Assembly: GCA_009777685.1 (NCBI GenBank) | Contig: WRLJ01000065.1 | Coordinates: 1 to 8,268, forward strand | Direction of reading: 5' to 3' | DNA length: 8,268 nt | DNA from: Oscillospiraceae bacterium | Lineage (GTDB): Bacteria; Bacillota; Clostridia; Oscillospirales; UBA929 | Part shown: positions 1 to 5,921 of the stretch, piece after piece | Layout: each line of letters opens with the position of its first letter | Numbering within the stretch: position 1 is the first letter of the stretch | The notes under the pieces: model-generated | Told to the model about the DNA's origin: nothing | Database searches by the model: none | The model's input: only the letters and a program-made list of their open reading frames with translations | Position numbers and translations under genes: made by a program

Positions 1-8
1 GGGCATTT

Positions 9-28
9 CCGGGGGAGGTCTCCCCCGG
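9..28. repeat. GC-rich palindrome, left edge (copy 1)
   Basis: An 8-bp perfect stem, CCGGGGGA (9-16) pairing with TCCCCCGG (21-28), closes a 4-base loop GGTC. It is followed ten bases later by a second stem-loop of similar size and composition. No T-run follows, so it is a poor candidate for an intrinsic terminator by itself. It could be a REP-like palindromic repeat unit or the 3' end of something lying left of the window. The stem is seen directly; the role is unknown. Confidence 0.55.
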
Positions 29-37
29 AGCCCCCCA

Positions 38-58
38 CTGGGGGCGTGCCGCCCCCAG
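38..58. repeat. GC-rich palindrome, left edge (copy 2)
   Basis: CTGGGGGC (38-45) pairs perfectly with GCCCCCAG (51-58) around the 5-base loop GTGCC. Just after it, a C-run at 59-64 can pair with GGGGG at 77-81, which is followed by TTTT at 82-85. That makes a weak terminator-like shape with a long 12-base loop. The tandem arrangement with the stem at 9-28 suggests a composite palindromic repeat. Whether it recurs elsewhere in the genome cannot be seen here. Confidence 0.5.
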
Positions 59-85
59 CCCCCCTGCCGGTCATACGGGGGTTTT

Positions 86-230
86 GCTTGTGCAAGACAC
101 TACTGTTTACCGTAAGGGTCTTTTCCTAGCTGTCCTGGCCTCGACTTCTAGGTTTCTCTCTTTTTGTCTTGTTCGCACGTCCCGGCCATACCCTTGCACT
201 TTCTTTGCTTTCTCCACAGGGAACTGCCCT
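86..230. other. No gene recognised; pyrimidine-rich intergenic stretch
   Basis: This stretch is rich in T and C on the plus strand, for example around 150-170 and 196-214, and less GC-rich than its surroundings. It contains only short unsupported open frames. On the minus strand it reads as a lysine/arginine-rich frame (the end of an open frame spanning 107-421), which has no recognisable domain and overlaps the palindromic repeats. I see no tRNA, small-RNA signature or ribosome-binding site that would support a gene. It could be the degraded end of a mobile element, but nothing here proves that. Confidence 0.4.
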
Positions 231-282
231 AACATGGCGTATGTGTACTGCAATGTAAAATCTAAAACATGACGTATGTGTA
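231..282. repeat. 17-bp direct repeat, two copies
   Basis: AACATGGCGTATGTGTA (231-247) recurs as AACATGACGTATGTGTA (266-282), with 16 of 17 bases identical and 18 bases between the copies. The second copy runs straight into the 20-bp palindrome that starts at 284. Such spacing could be a duplicated protein-binding site, or duplicated target sequence left by insertion of a small element. It lies about 470 bases upstream of the MATE start, far for a promoter operator. Confidence 0.5.
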
Positions 283-283
283 G

Positions 284-303
284 GGACGCCATATATGGCG
301 TCC
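284..303. repeat. Perfect 20-bp palindrome
   Basis: GGACGCCATA (284-293) is followed immediately by its exact reverse complement TATGGCGTCC (294-303). It is preceded by GTAG (280-283), giving the frame GTAGGGACGC...GCGTCC that recurs at 507-529 and, inverted, near 586-611. It behaves as one unit of a family of short palindromic elements. Membership in a genome-wide family is inference from this recurrence. Confidence 0.65.
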
Positions 304-304
304 G

Positions 305-327
305 CGGGCGACCGGGACGGTCGCCCG
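305..327. repeat. 9-bp stem hairpin adjoining the 20-bp palindrome
   Basis: CGGGCGACC (305-313) pairs perfectly with GGTCGCCCG (319-327) around the loop GGGAC (314-318). It begins one base after the 20-bp palindrome, so 284-327 is two stem-loops back to back. There is no following T-run, which argues against a terminator. It fits a dispersed palindromic repeat better. Confidence 0.6.
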
Positions 328-356
328 TGTTTACCCATGCACCCCTCGCCCCCAAC

Positions 357-393
357 CGCACAAACCGTAGGGCGCGACGACCCCGGCGCGACG
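357..393 (+). repeat. Left arm of a 37-bp inverted repeat
   Basis: This arm matches the reverse complement of 634-670 at 35 of 37 positions, including a perfect 27-bp core (364-390 with 637-663) that begins ACCGTAGGGCGCGACG. The mismatches are at 363/664 and 391/636. The two arms enclose 240 bases. They could be the terminal inverted repeats of a small non-autonomous element, or two independent insertions of the same dispersed repeat in opposite orientation. No target-site duplication is evident outside the arms. Confidence 0.65.
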
Positions 394-455
394 TGGATTT
401 TCCGTGCGCCCGTGCATTCAACCATACCCGTAATCATCCATCCATCGGCAACCAC

Positions 456-480
456 GGGCGGCAGATTGCCGCCCCTACGG
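456..480 (-). repeat. 8-bp stem hairpin ending in CCCCTACGG
   Basis: GGGCGGCA (456-463) pairs with TGCCGCCC (467-474) around the loop GAT. The right flank CTACGG gives the motif CCGTAGGGG on the minus strand, the same terminus seen on the other palindromes of this cluster. It therefore looks like a minus-oriented member of the same repeat family, with a different stem. Confidence 0.55.
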
Positions 481-506
481 GGTTTTTCGGGGTTTCCCCA
501 TGCCCT

Positions 507-529
507 GTAGGGACGCACTGTATGCGTCC
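507..529 (+). repeat. GTAGGGACGC palindromic repeat unit
   Basis: GGACGCA (511-517) pairs with TGCGTCC (523-529) around the loop CTGTA. It is preceded by GTAG (507-510), so it shares the ten-base left end GTAGGGACGC and the GCGTCC right end with the palindrome at 280-303. The centres of the two differ. Confidence 0.55.
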
Positions 530-558
530 GCCGTTTCCCAAAACGTCCGCCGTTTCCC
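525..558. repeat. 15-bp direct repeat, 19-bp period
   Basis: CGTCCGCCGTTTCCC occurs at 525-539 and again, identically, at 544-558. A 10-bp inverted repeat overlaps this area: CAAAACGTCC at 539-548 pairs with GGACGTTTTG at 575-584. The direct repeat may be a local slippage duplication at the right end of the 507-529 palindromic unit. Confidence 0.55.
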
Positions 559-585
559 GTGCCGGGTGCGTTGGGGACGTTTTGC

Positions 586-613
586 GGGACGCCGAGGTCT
601 GCGTCCCCTACGG
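586..613 (-). repeat. GGGACGC palindromic repeat unit, minus-oriented
   Basis: GGGACGC (586-592) pairs with GCGTCCC (601-607) around an 8-base loop. It is followed by CTACGG (608-613), so on the minus strand it starts CCGTAGGGACGC, with one G more in the run as written. It matches the GTAGGGACGC family seen on the plus strand at 280 and 507, but in the opposite orientation. Confidence 0.5.
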
Positions 614-633
614 CCTGTGCGGTGAGGCAAACG

Positions 634-670
634 CGGCGCGCCGGGGTCGTCGCGCCCTACGGTGTGTGCG
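634..670 (-). repeat. Right arm of a 37-bp inverted repeat
   Basis: This is the reverse-complement partner of 357-393, with 35 of 37 bases matching. It ends 27 bases before the proposed -35 box of the MATE promoter. If the arms bound a mobile unit, that unit would have inserted immediately upstream of the promoter. The enclosed 394-633 contains further palindromes and no credible gene. Confidence 0.65.
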
Positions 671-697
671 TCCGGGGAAATTCGGTTCTCAATTTTC

Positions 698-726
698 TTG
701 CAAACTTCGACATCCCATGATATGCT
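698..726 (+). promoter_or_regulatory. Candidate sigma-70-type promoter for the MATE gene
   Basis: TTGCAA (698-703) and TATGCT (721-726) are 17 bases apart, each matching the -35 and -10 consensus at 4 of 6 positions. TGA (718-720) directly before the -10 box gives an extended -10 element. Transcription would start near 733, leaving a leader of roughly 18 bases before the ATG at 751. This is a pattern match only, but the spacing and position are sensible. Confidence 0.4.
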
Positions 727-735
727 ATTGCCCGT

Positions 736-741
736 GAGGTG
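736..741 (+). promoter_or_regulatory. Ribosome-binding site that sets the MATE start
   Basis: GAGGTG (736-741) lies 9 bases before the ATG at 751. The GTG at 739, which would give four extra residues, overlaps this same Shine-Dalgarno sequence and so could not use it. The site therefore favours ATG 751. Confidence 0.5.
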
Positions 742-750
742 AACGGCCCT

Positions 751-2178
751 ATGGACGGCGAACTCAAAGAGACGCAAGCGGCGCGGGAGGAGCATGGCTC
801 CCGCTTTCAAAACGACTTGACGCAGGGCGGCGTTACGCGCCAGCTGCTGCGCTTTTCCATGCCCTTTTTCTTCTCCACCCTGATTCAGCAAATGTACAGC
901 ATGTCCGACCTGCTGATTGTCAGCCACTTTGCCGAGGAATCCTCCGTGGTCGGCGTCAGCAACGGAATGCAGCTGACCTTCCTGGCCACGGCAATCGCCA
1001 TCGGCCTGTCCGTGGGCGGCACAATCCTGGTCGGGCAGTATTACGGCGCCAAGCGCATGGAGGACGTAAAGAAAACCGTCTCCACGATGATGACCATGCT
1101 GGTGATCGTGTCCGTGGTGATGACGGTTTTGTTCCTCGTCTTCGGCGGCGCGCTGCTGCACATCCTGCGCGTGCCGGAGCAAAGCATCGGCGAGGCGCGG
1201 GCCTATTTGAACATCTGCGTGAGCGGCCTGCTGTTTATCTTTATGTACAACGCCATTTCCGGCGTCCTGCGCGGGATGGGCGACTCCAAGCGCCCGCTGT
1301 ATTTCATCGCGGTGACGTGCGTGGCCAATATTGTCCTGGACCTCGTGCTGATCGCGGGCTTCGGCATGGGCGCGGCAGGCGCGGCCATCGCCACGATCAT
1401 CTGCCAGGCGGGCAGCGTGGCCTTCTCCGCGATTTATCTGGCGCGCAAGGGGTTTTTGTTCGACTTCCGCCCCAAGAGCTTTGTCATTGACCGCGCCAAG
1501 CTGAAGCTGATCTTCAAGCTCGGCATTCCGGCCTGCCTGCAGCAGGTGGTGGTCAACTTCTCGTTCCTGCTGATGACCGCTCTGGTCAACGACTACGGCA
1601 CCTCGGTCAGCGCGGCGGCGGGACTGGCCGGCCGCTTCAACGGCTTTGCGATTATGCCGTCGCTGGCGTTCGGCAACTCGGTCGCCATGATGTGCGCGCA
1701 GAATCTGGGGGCCGGCAACCCCGGGCGCGCGCTGCGCACCATGCGCGTCGGCATGGGGCTGTCGATGGCGGTGACGGTGTTCGTCTTTGCCACCGCGCAG
1801 TTCTTCCCCGCGCAGATCATGGGCTTCCTCTCCCCCGAGGCGGCCGTCGTCAAGGCGGGGGTCATCTATATGCGGGCGTTTAGCTGGGACTATTTGGTCG
1901 TCCCGTTCGTATTCTGCCTGTTCGGCCTGATCAACGGCGCGGGGCACTCCACGTTCACGATGCTCACCACGTTCATCACCTCCATCGGCCTGCGCGTCCC
2001 GCTGGCGATTTTGCTGAGCCGCCCATACGGGCTGAACCTGGGCCTGAGCGGAGTCGGTCTGGCCGCGCCGCTGGCCTCCGTGGGAGCGCTGGTGTGTTAT
2101 ACGATCTATCTGATCGGCGGGAAATGGCGCAACGTCGTCATCCACCGCCCGGAGACGCAGTCTGATTTGACCGGCTGA
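751..2178 (+). CDS. MATE family efflux transporter
   Basis: This 475-residue integral membrane protein belongs to the MATE (multidrug and toxic compound extrusion) family. Members export cationic drugs or metabolites across the cytoplasmic membrane in exchange for Na+ or H+. Residue numbers here count from the ATG at 751. Family-typical motifs are visible: QQMYSMSDLLIVSHF near 46-60 in the first helices, GVLRGMGDSKRPLYF near 171-185, and NGFAIMPSLAFGN followed by QNLGAGN near 297-323 in the second half. That spacing reflects the two six-helix bundles of the fold, and about twelve hydrophobic segments can be picked out. Length is normal for the family (about 450-480). A charged N-terminal tail of about 25 residues precedes the first helix. 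The ATG at 751 is preferred over GTG 739 because of ribosome-binding-site position. galE follows after 48 bases on the same strand, with no visible terminator between. The substrate cannot be predicted from sequence. Confidence 0.93.
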   Translation: MDGELKETQAAREEHGSRFQNDLTQGGVTRQLLRFSMPFFFSTLIQQMYSMSDLLIVSHFAEESSVVGVSNGMQLTFLATAIAIGLSVGGTILVGQYYGAKRMEDVKKTVSTMMTMLVIVSVVMTVLFLVFGGALLHILRVPEQSIGEARAYLNICVSGLLFIFMYNAISGVLRGMGDSKRPLYFIAVTCVANIVLDLVLIAGFGMGAAGAAIATIICQAGSVAFSAIYLARKGFLFDFRPKSFVIDRAKLKLIFKLGIPACLQQVVVNFSFLLMTALVNDYGTSVSAAAGLAGRFNGFAIMPSLAFGNSVAMMCAQNLGAGNPGRALRTMRVGMGLSMAVTVFVFATAQFFPAQIMGFLSPEAAVVKAGVIYMRAFSWDYLVVPFVFCLFGLINGAGHSTFTMLTTFITSIGLRVPLAILLSRPYGLNLGLSGVGLAAPLASVGALVCYTIYLIGGKWRNVVIHRPETQSDLTG

Positions 2179-2211
2179 GCGCTGTCTGTAAATTAAACAC
2201 TGTTCAAATAT

Positions 2212-2219
2212 AAAGGAGG
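2212..2219 (+). promoter_or_regulatory. Strong ribosome-binding site of galE
   Basis: AAAGGAGG (2212-2219) is a near-perfect Shine-Dalgarno sequence. It is 4 bases from the ATG at 2224 and 7 bases from the ATG at 2227. The 7-base spacing is closer to optimal, so initiation at 2227 is favoured. An overlapping TATAAA (2209-2214) could be read as a -10 box, but no matching -35 element is evident. Confidence 0.7.
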
Positions 2220-2226
2220 CCGCATG

Positions 2227-3204
2227 ATGTCCCGTATCCTCGTCACCGGCGGGGCCGGTTATATCGGCTCACACACCGTTTGCGCGCTGATCGGCGGCGG
2301 CGCGGAGGTCGCCATCGTCGACAACCTGGAAACCGGCCACGAATGGGCGCTGCATCCCGAAGCCCGCTTTTACCGGGGCGATATCCGGGACGCCGCGTTT
2401 CTGGACGGCGTTCTGTCCGAAGAGCGGGCCGGCGCCGTGGTCCATTTCGCGGCCAACTCTCTCGTCGCGGAGAGCATGGAAAACCCGCTGAAATACTACC
2501 ATAACAACGTGGAAGGCACACGCTCCCTGCTGGGCGCGATGGTGCGGCACGGCGTTGAGAGCCTCGTATTTTCCTCCACCGCCGCCGTGTACGGCGAGCC
2601 GGAGCGCGTTCCGATTTTGGAGAGCGACCGGACCGGACCGTCCAACCCCTACGGCGAGACCAAGCTGGCTATGGAGCGCATGATCGCGTGGGCCGCCCGC
2701 GCGCACGGGCTGCGGTACGCCTCTCTGCGGTATTTCAACGCCGCCGGGGCGCATCCGGACGGGCATATCGGCGAGGCGCACACGCCGGAGACGCACCTGA
2801 TCCCGCTCGCGCTGCAGGCGGCGGCGGGCCGGCGCGAAGCCCTGCAAATCTACGGCACGGACTATGACACCCGCGACGGGACCTGTATCCGCGACTATCT
2901 TCACATCACCGATCTGGCGCAGGCGCATCTGCTGGCCCTGGAGTATCTGCTGGGCGGCGGCGAAAGCGACGTATTCAATCTCGGCAACGGCGTGGGCTTT
3001 ACGGTACGTGAGGTCATCACCGCCGCGGAGAAAGCCGCGGGCAGGCCGATTCCCGCCGTACCCGCGCCCCGCCGCCCGGGCGACCCCGAGAGGCTTGTGG
3101 CGTCCGGCGAAAAGGCACGGCGCGTGCTGGGCTGGGAACCCCGGCAGGATCTGGAGGCCATGTGCGCGGATGCGTGGCGGTTTGAGCAGACGGGCAGACG
3201 GTAA
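2227..3204 (+). CDS. galE: UDP-glucose 4-epimerase
   Basis: This cytoplasmic enzyme interconverts UDP-glucose and UDP-galactose using tightly bound NAD+. It is the last step of the Leloir pathway and a source of UDP-galactose for surface polysaccharides. The 325-residue protein (counted from ATG 2227) is an extended short-chain dehydrogenase/reductase. The NAD+-binding glycine motif GGAGYIGS is at residues 8-15. The catalytic set is visible as SSTAAVYGEP (116-125) with the Ser/Thr, and YGETK (142-146) carrying the Tyr-xxx-Lys pair. Other GalE signatures are NNVEGT near 93-98, YFNAAGA near 169-175 and RDYLHITDLA near 222-231. Length is close to the usual 330-340. The adjacent ATG at 2224 would add one Met. 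The gene follows the MATE transporter by 48 bases and may share its transcript, but no functional link is apparent. It converges with the kinase gene on the other strand. Confidence 0.95.
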   Translation: MSRILVTGGAGYIGSHTVCALIGGGAEVAIVDNLETGHEWALHPEARFYRGDIRDAAFLDGVLSEERAGAVVHFAANSLVAESMENPLKYYHNNVEGTRSLLGAMVRHGVESLVFSSTAAVYGEPERVPILESDRTGPSNPYGETKLAMERMIAWAARAHGLRYASLRYFNAAGAHPDGHIGEAHTPETHLIPLALQAAAGRREALQIYGTDYDTRDGTCIRDYLHITDLAQAHLLALEYLLGGGESDVFNLGNGVGFTVREVITAAEKAAGRPIPAVPAPRRPGDPERLVASGEKARRVLGWEPRQDLEAMCADAWRFEQTGRR

Positions 3205-3257
3205 CCTTCCGGACTCTGTACCCTGTGTACACGCCGGGGCGGCAAACCGCGCGGGAG
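3205..3257. other. Convergent intergenic gap without a clear terminator
   Basis: The 53 bases between the galE stop and the kinase stop are GC-rich. They contain only weak dyads, such as the 8-bp GTGTACAC (3225-3232), and no stem followed by a T-run in either direction. I do not see a convincing intrinsic terminator for either gene, so termination may be Rho-dependent or the transcripts may overlap. Confidence 0.4.
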
Positions 3258-5918
3258 CTACCGCCGGCCGGCTTCCAGCAGGGCTGAAACCCGTTTTTCA
3301 GCATTCTCAAAGTTACTGTCGATAAACAGCAGGTCGTGTATCTCTTCCAGCGCCGCGGCGGTTTCTGTCTTCCAGGGCTTGCTTTTCAGCCGGTCAAGAG
3401 CGGCGTACGCCGCCGCGTCGTCGTAGTCCTCACAGGCTTTTCGGATGATCAGAAGCTGCTCCGACAAATACGCCGTATCTTCTTCCGCGGCCTCCGCCTC
3501 AGACGGGGAGGCCGCTTCGGCTGTCTTCAAACGCTGAATCAAGGCTTCCAGAGAACCCGCAAAGCCGTCGTGACGCGCGGAGATAAACGCCGTATCGCCC
3601 GTCCGTCCCGCGTTCTCCAGCGCCGCCGCCGCCTGAGACAGCGCGTCCTGGCCGATGTTGGCCAGCGCGGACTTCATGGCGTGTACGGTGGTCGTGTATA
3701 ATTTCAGATTGCCGCCGGCCAGGGACCGTCCCAAGGTAATGACGGCCTCCTCCGCGTCGAGCCGGAACAGCTTGAGCAGCTTTGGGTTGGCTTCGGAGGG
3801 CAGGCTGTGCGGCTCCTCGTTTACCGTCAGCTTATACTTGGCCGCCTCCTCGGGGTGCTGGTCCCGGACGTATTGATTCAGCACGGCGTTTAAGTACCGG
3901 ATGTCAATGGGCTTGGGGATAAAGTCGTCAAAGCCGTTTTGCTTGAACATCACATCGTTGCCGAGCAGGGCGTTGGCCGTCAGCGCGACGATGATGCCCT
4001 GATAGCCCAGCTTGCGCAGCTTCCGCGTGGTCTCGATCCCATCCATCTGCGGCATCATGTGGTCCATAAAGATGATGTCATAGAGATGGCCCGCGTTGAT
4101 TTTCTCAATCACCTCATGCCCGCTCAGGGCGGTTTCGATTTGCAGTCCATAGGGAAGCATCAGCCCTTCCGCGACAAAGAGGTTGGAGCGGACGTCGTCG
4201 ACGACCAGAACCTTCCCGTACGGCATGGGGTAATGAATGATCTGGATATTCTGAAAGCGCTTGCCCCCGGAAAAGGTGAAATTGCGGATTTGATCGGACA
4301 GCTCCTTGCCGATGGTCTCGCCGCTCACCGGTTCCTGCCGGACCGTCACGGTAAACGTGCTGCCCGCGCCGTATTCGCTCTCGGCCTCAATCGTGCCGCC
4401 CATCATCTCAACAAGGGTTTTGGTGATGCTGAGACCCAGGCCCGTGCCCTCAATGTAACGGGTCGTCGAGGCCTGAAAGCGCATAAACTCCGTGAACAAT
4501 TTGGGCATATCCTCCGGTTTGATGCCTTGCCCCGTATCCTCCACGACAAAGCGCAGCATGAAACGATCCTCCTGCCGGAAGCGGCTGACCGACAGCTTCA
4601 CACTGCCCTGGTCGGTATACTTGATGGCGTTGGAGAGCAGATTGGTCAGAATTTCTTTCAAGCGCAGCTCATCGCCGCGCACCCATAACGGCAGATTTTC
4701 GTCGATGTCGAGAAACAGCTCGATCGGTTTGGAGCCGATCCGAATGATGTTCAGCGTCACCGCGTCATGAATCAGGCTCGGCAGGCTGTACTCAATGGGA
4801 TTGAGCTCCATTTTCCCGGTCTCAATTTTCGACATGTCGAGAATGTCATTGATAATCGCCAGCAGATTGTTGCCGGCGTCGTAGATATGATCCCAAGCCC
4901 GCGCGTGTTCCTGATGCAGGCCGTTTTTTTGGAGCTGGATTTGCGAGATGCCGACAATCACGTTCAGCGGTGTGCGGATTTCGTGGCTCATTCTGGCGAG
5001 AAATTCCGACTTCGCGCGGTTGGCCAGCTTGACGGCCTCCAGCTGCTTGACTTCGACAAACATTTTTTCCGTCCGCGCGGCCATCTCCGTTAAGCTGTGT
5101 TCCAGCAGCGCCATTTCGTTGCTTCCCTGTGTCCGGGCCTTGCCCTCCGGCGGGCTGAAAAACAAATCCGGAAGCGTCTCGCCGGGGCGGTACGCGGATA
5201 CCCCGTTGACCAGATGGCGAACGGGGGAAATCACGAGCCTCCGCACCGCGTAAAAGCCCGCCGCGGCAAAGGCCAGGGAGGTCAGCAGAATGATCGCGCC
5301 CAGCAAAACGAACACAAACACGCGCTCCGCCAGGATTTGGTCAATGGCAATCGAGACATTGGCGTAGGCCGCCGTGCTGCCGTCCTTGCGGTAAATCGGC
5401 TCGACCGCCGTAAACAGCCGGCCCCATTCCGTATCGACGATAAACGGCTCCACCCGCTCCTCCCGGCTGAAGGCTTCTACCAAATCATCATACTGTTCGC
5501 CTTCCAACACGATGAGATACCCTAAATCCACCTCCACGTCCTCTTCCACCGCGTCAAAAACGATGACCTCATCCCGTCCGGTCACCCTCGAAATATAAAT
5601 ATAGGTAACGCCGCTTTCCCGCAGCTGAACCGTCAGGCGCTCTAAAATCCGGTGATATTCCTCATCCTTTTCCAGGGTCAGAAGATACCGGTCCACCGCT
5701 TCGCCCTCTATCATAGACGCCGCGATTTTGGACAGCAGCACCGCTTTGCTCGTGTATTCGGAATCAATGCGCCCCTGATAAATAATGGACAGGAAAATCA
5801 TCATAACAATGCCGATGAACAGAGACAGGCCGGCTAAAATCATCATCAAGCGAAAGCTCAATGATTTTTTCCAGGACAACCGGCCATTTTGATCCGGGGC
5901 TTGAACCTGATTTTCCAT
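3258..5918 (-). CDS. Hybrid sensor histidine kinase (Cache-like sensor, HAMP, HK, REC, HPt)
   Basis: This 886-residue membrane kinase is built for a His-Asp-His phosphorelay. The N-terminal tail is followed by a transmembrane helix (about 25-47), an extracytoplasmic sensor (about 48-198) and a second helix (about 200-224). The sensor is probably Cache/PDC-type, judged by its two-helix bracketing and patterns such as GVTYIYISR. A HAMP-like segment (225-285) and a linker helix lead to HisKA, with phospho-accepting His312 in SHEIRTP. HATPase_c has Asn430 in NLLSNAIKY, DTGQGI (461-466) and GTGLGL (491-496). The receiver has acidic residues Asp574/575, phospho-acceptor Asp619 in FMDHMMPQMDG, Thr647 and Lys669. 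The HPt domain has His746 in VHAMKSALANIG. A helical tail (813-886) of unassigned function ends it. All key residues are present, so it should be active. The start has a strong ribosome-binding site. It lies 3 bases downstream of its paralogue, so an operon is likely. The cognate ligand and output regulator are unknown. Confidence 0.92.
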   Translation of the reverse strand: MENQVQAPDQNGRLSWKKSLSFRLMMILAGLSLFIGIVMMIFLSIIYQGRIDSEYTSKAVLLSKIAASMIEGEAVDRYLLTLEKDEEYHRILERLTVQLRESGVTYIYISRVTGRDEVIVFDAVEEDVEVDLGYLIVLEGEQYDDLVEAFSREERVEPFIVDTEWGRLFTAVEPIYRKDGSTAAYANVSIAIDQILAERVFVFVLLGAIILLTSLAFAAAGFYAVRRLVISPVRHLVNGVSAYRPGETLPDLFFSPPEGKARTQGSNEMALLEHSLTEMAARTEKMFVEVKQLEAVKLANRAKSEFLARMSHEIRTPLNVIVGISQIQLQKNGLHQEHARAWDHIYDAGNNLLAIINDILDMSKIETGKMELNPIEYSLPSLIHDAVTLNIIRIGSKPIELFLDIDENLPLWVRGDELRLKEILTNLLSNAIKYTDQGSVKLSVSRFRQEDRFMLRFVVEDTGQGIKPEDMPKLFTEFMRFQASTTRYIEGTGLGLSITKTLVEMMGGTIEAESEYGAGSTFTVTVRQEPVSGETIGKELSDQIRNFTFSGGKRFQNIQIIHYPMPYGKVLVVDDVRSNLFVAEGLMLPYGLQIETALSGHEVIEKINAGHLYDIIFMDHMMPQMDGIETTRKLRKLGYQGIIVALTANALLGNDVMFKQNGFDDFIPKPIDIRYLNAVLNQYVRDQHPEEAAKYKLTVNEEPHSLPSEANPKLLKLFRLDAEEAVITLGRSLAGGNLKLYTTTVHAMKSALANIGQDALSQAAAALENAGRTGDTAFISARHDGFAGSLEALIQRLKTAEAASPSEAEAAEEDTAYLSEQLLIIRKACEDYDDAAAYAALDRLKSKPWKTETAAALEEIHDLLFIDSNFENAEKRVSALLEAGRR
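3898..3988. repeat. 91-bp block identical to 6559-6649
   Basis: These 91 bases encode the end of the receiver domain, around the conserved Lys669. They match 6559-6649 in the paralogous kinase without a single difference. Allowing one mismatch extends the match to 115 bases (3874-3988 with 6535-6649, constant offset 2661). Flanking parts of the same two genes show frequent synonymous changes. A recent gene-conversion patch would explain this. Confidence 0.75.
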
Positions 5919-5921
5919 CGA

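Noticed and set aside
280..330. CRISPR array
   Set aside because: The repeated units are palindromes of unequal length in both orientations with irregular spacing. There is no constant repeat-spacer periodicity and there are no cas genes.
107..518. Two overlapping minus-strand frames (107-421 and 126-518) as small basic proteins
   Set aside because: They span the repeat cluster, show no recognisable fold or start signal, and their basic character follows from base composition.
276..737. Plus-strand frame of 153 residues upstream of the MATE gene
   Set aside because: It is translated straight through the palindromic repeats, is rich in Arg and Pro, and has no ribosome-binding site or domain.
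475..2145. A 556-residue minus-strand open frame opposite the MATE gene
   Set aside because: Its translation is an unnatural run of His, Gln, Arg, Asp and Gly without any domain. It is the antisense shadow of a GC-rich coding sequence, and the plus-strand MATE reading has clear family motifs.
2269..2928. Minus-strand frame of 219 residues opposite galE
   Set aside because: It is a low-complexity Arg/Val/Gly-rich antisense shadow, and galE has full catalytic motifs.
3939..4688. Plus-strand open frame of 249 residues opposite the downstream kinase, with a similar 264-residue frame at 6600-7394 opposite the upstream kinase
   Set aside because: The two resemble each other, which at first suggests a conserved protein. 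That similarity is simply inherited from the paralogous kinase genes on the other strand. Neither has a ribosome-binding site or known domain.
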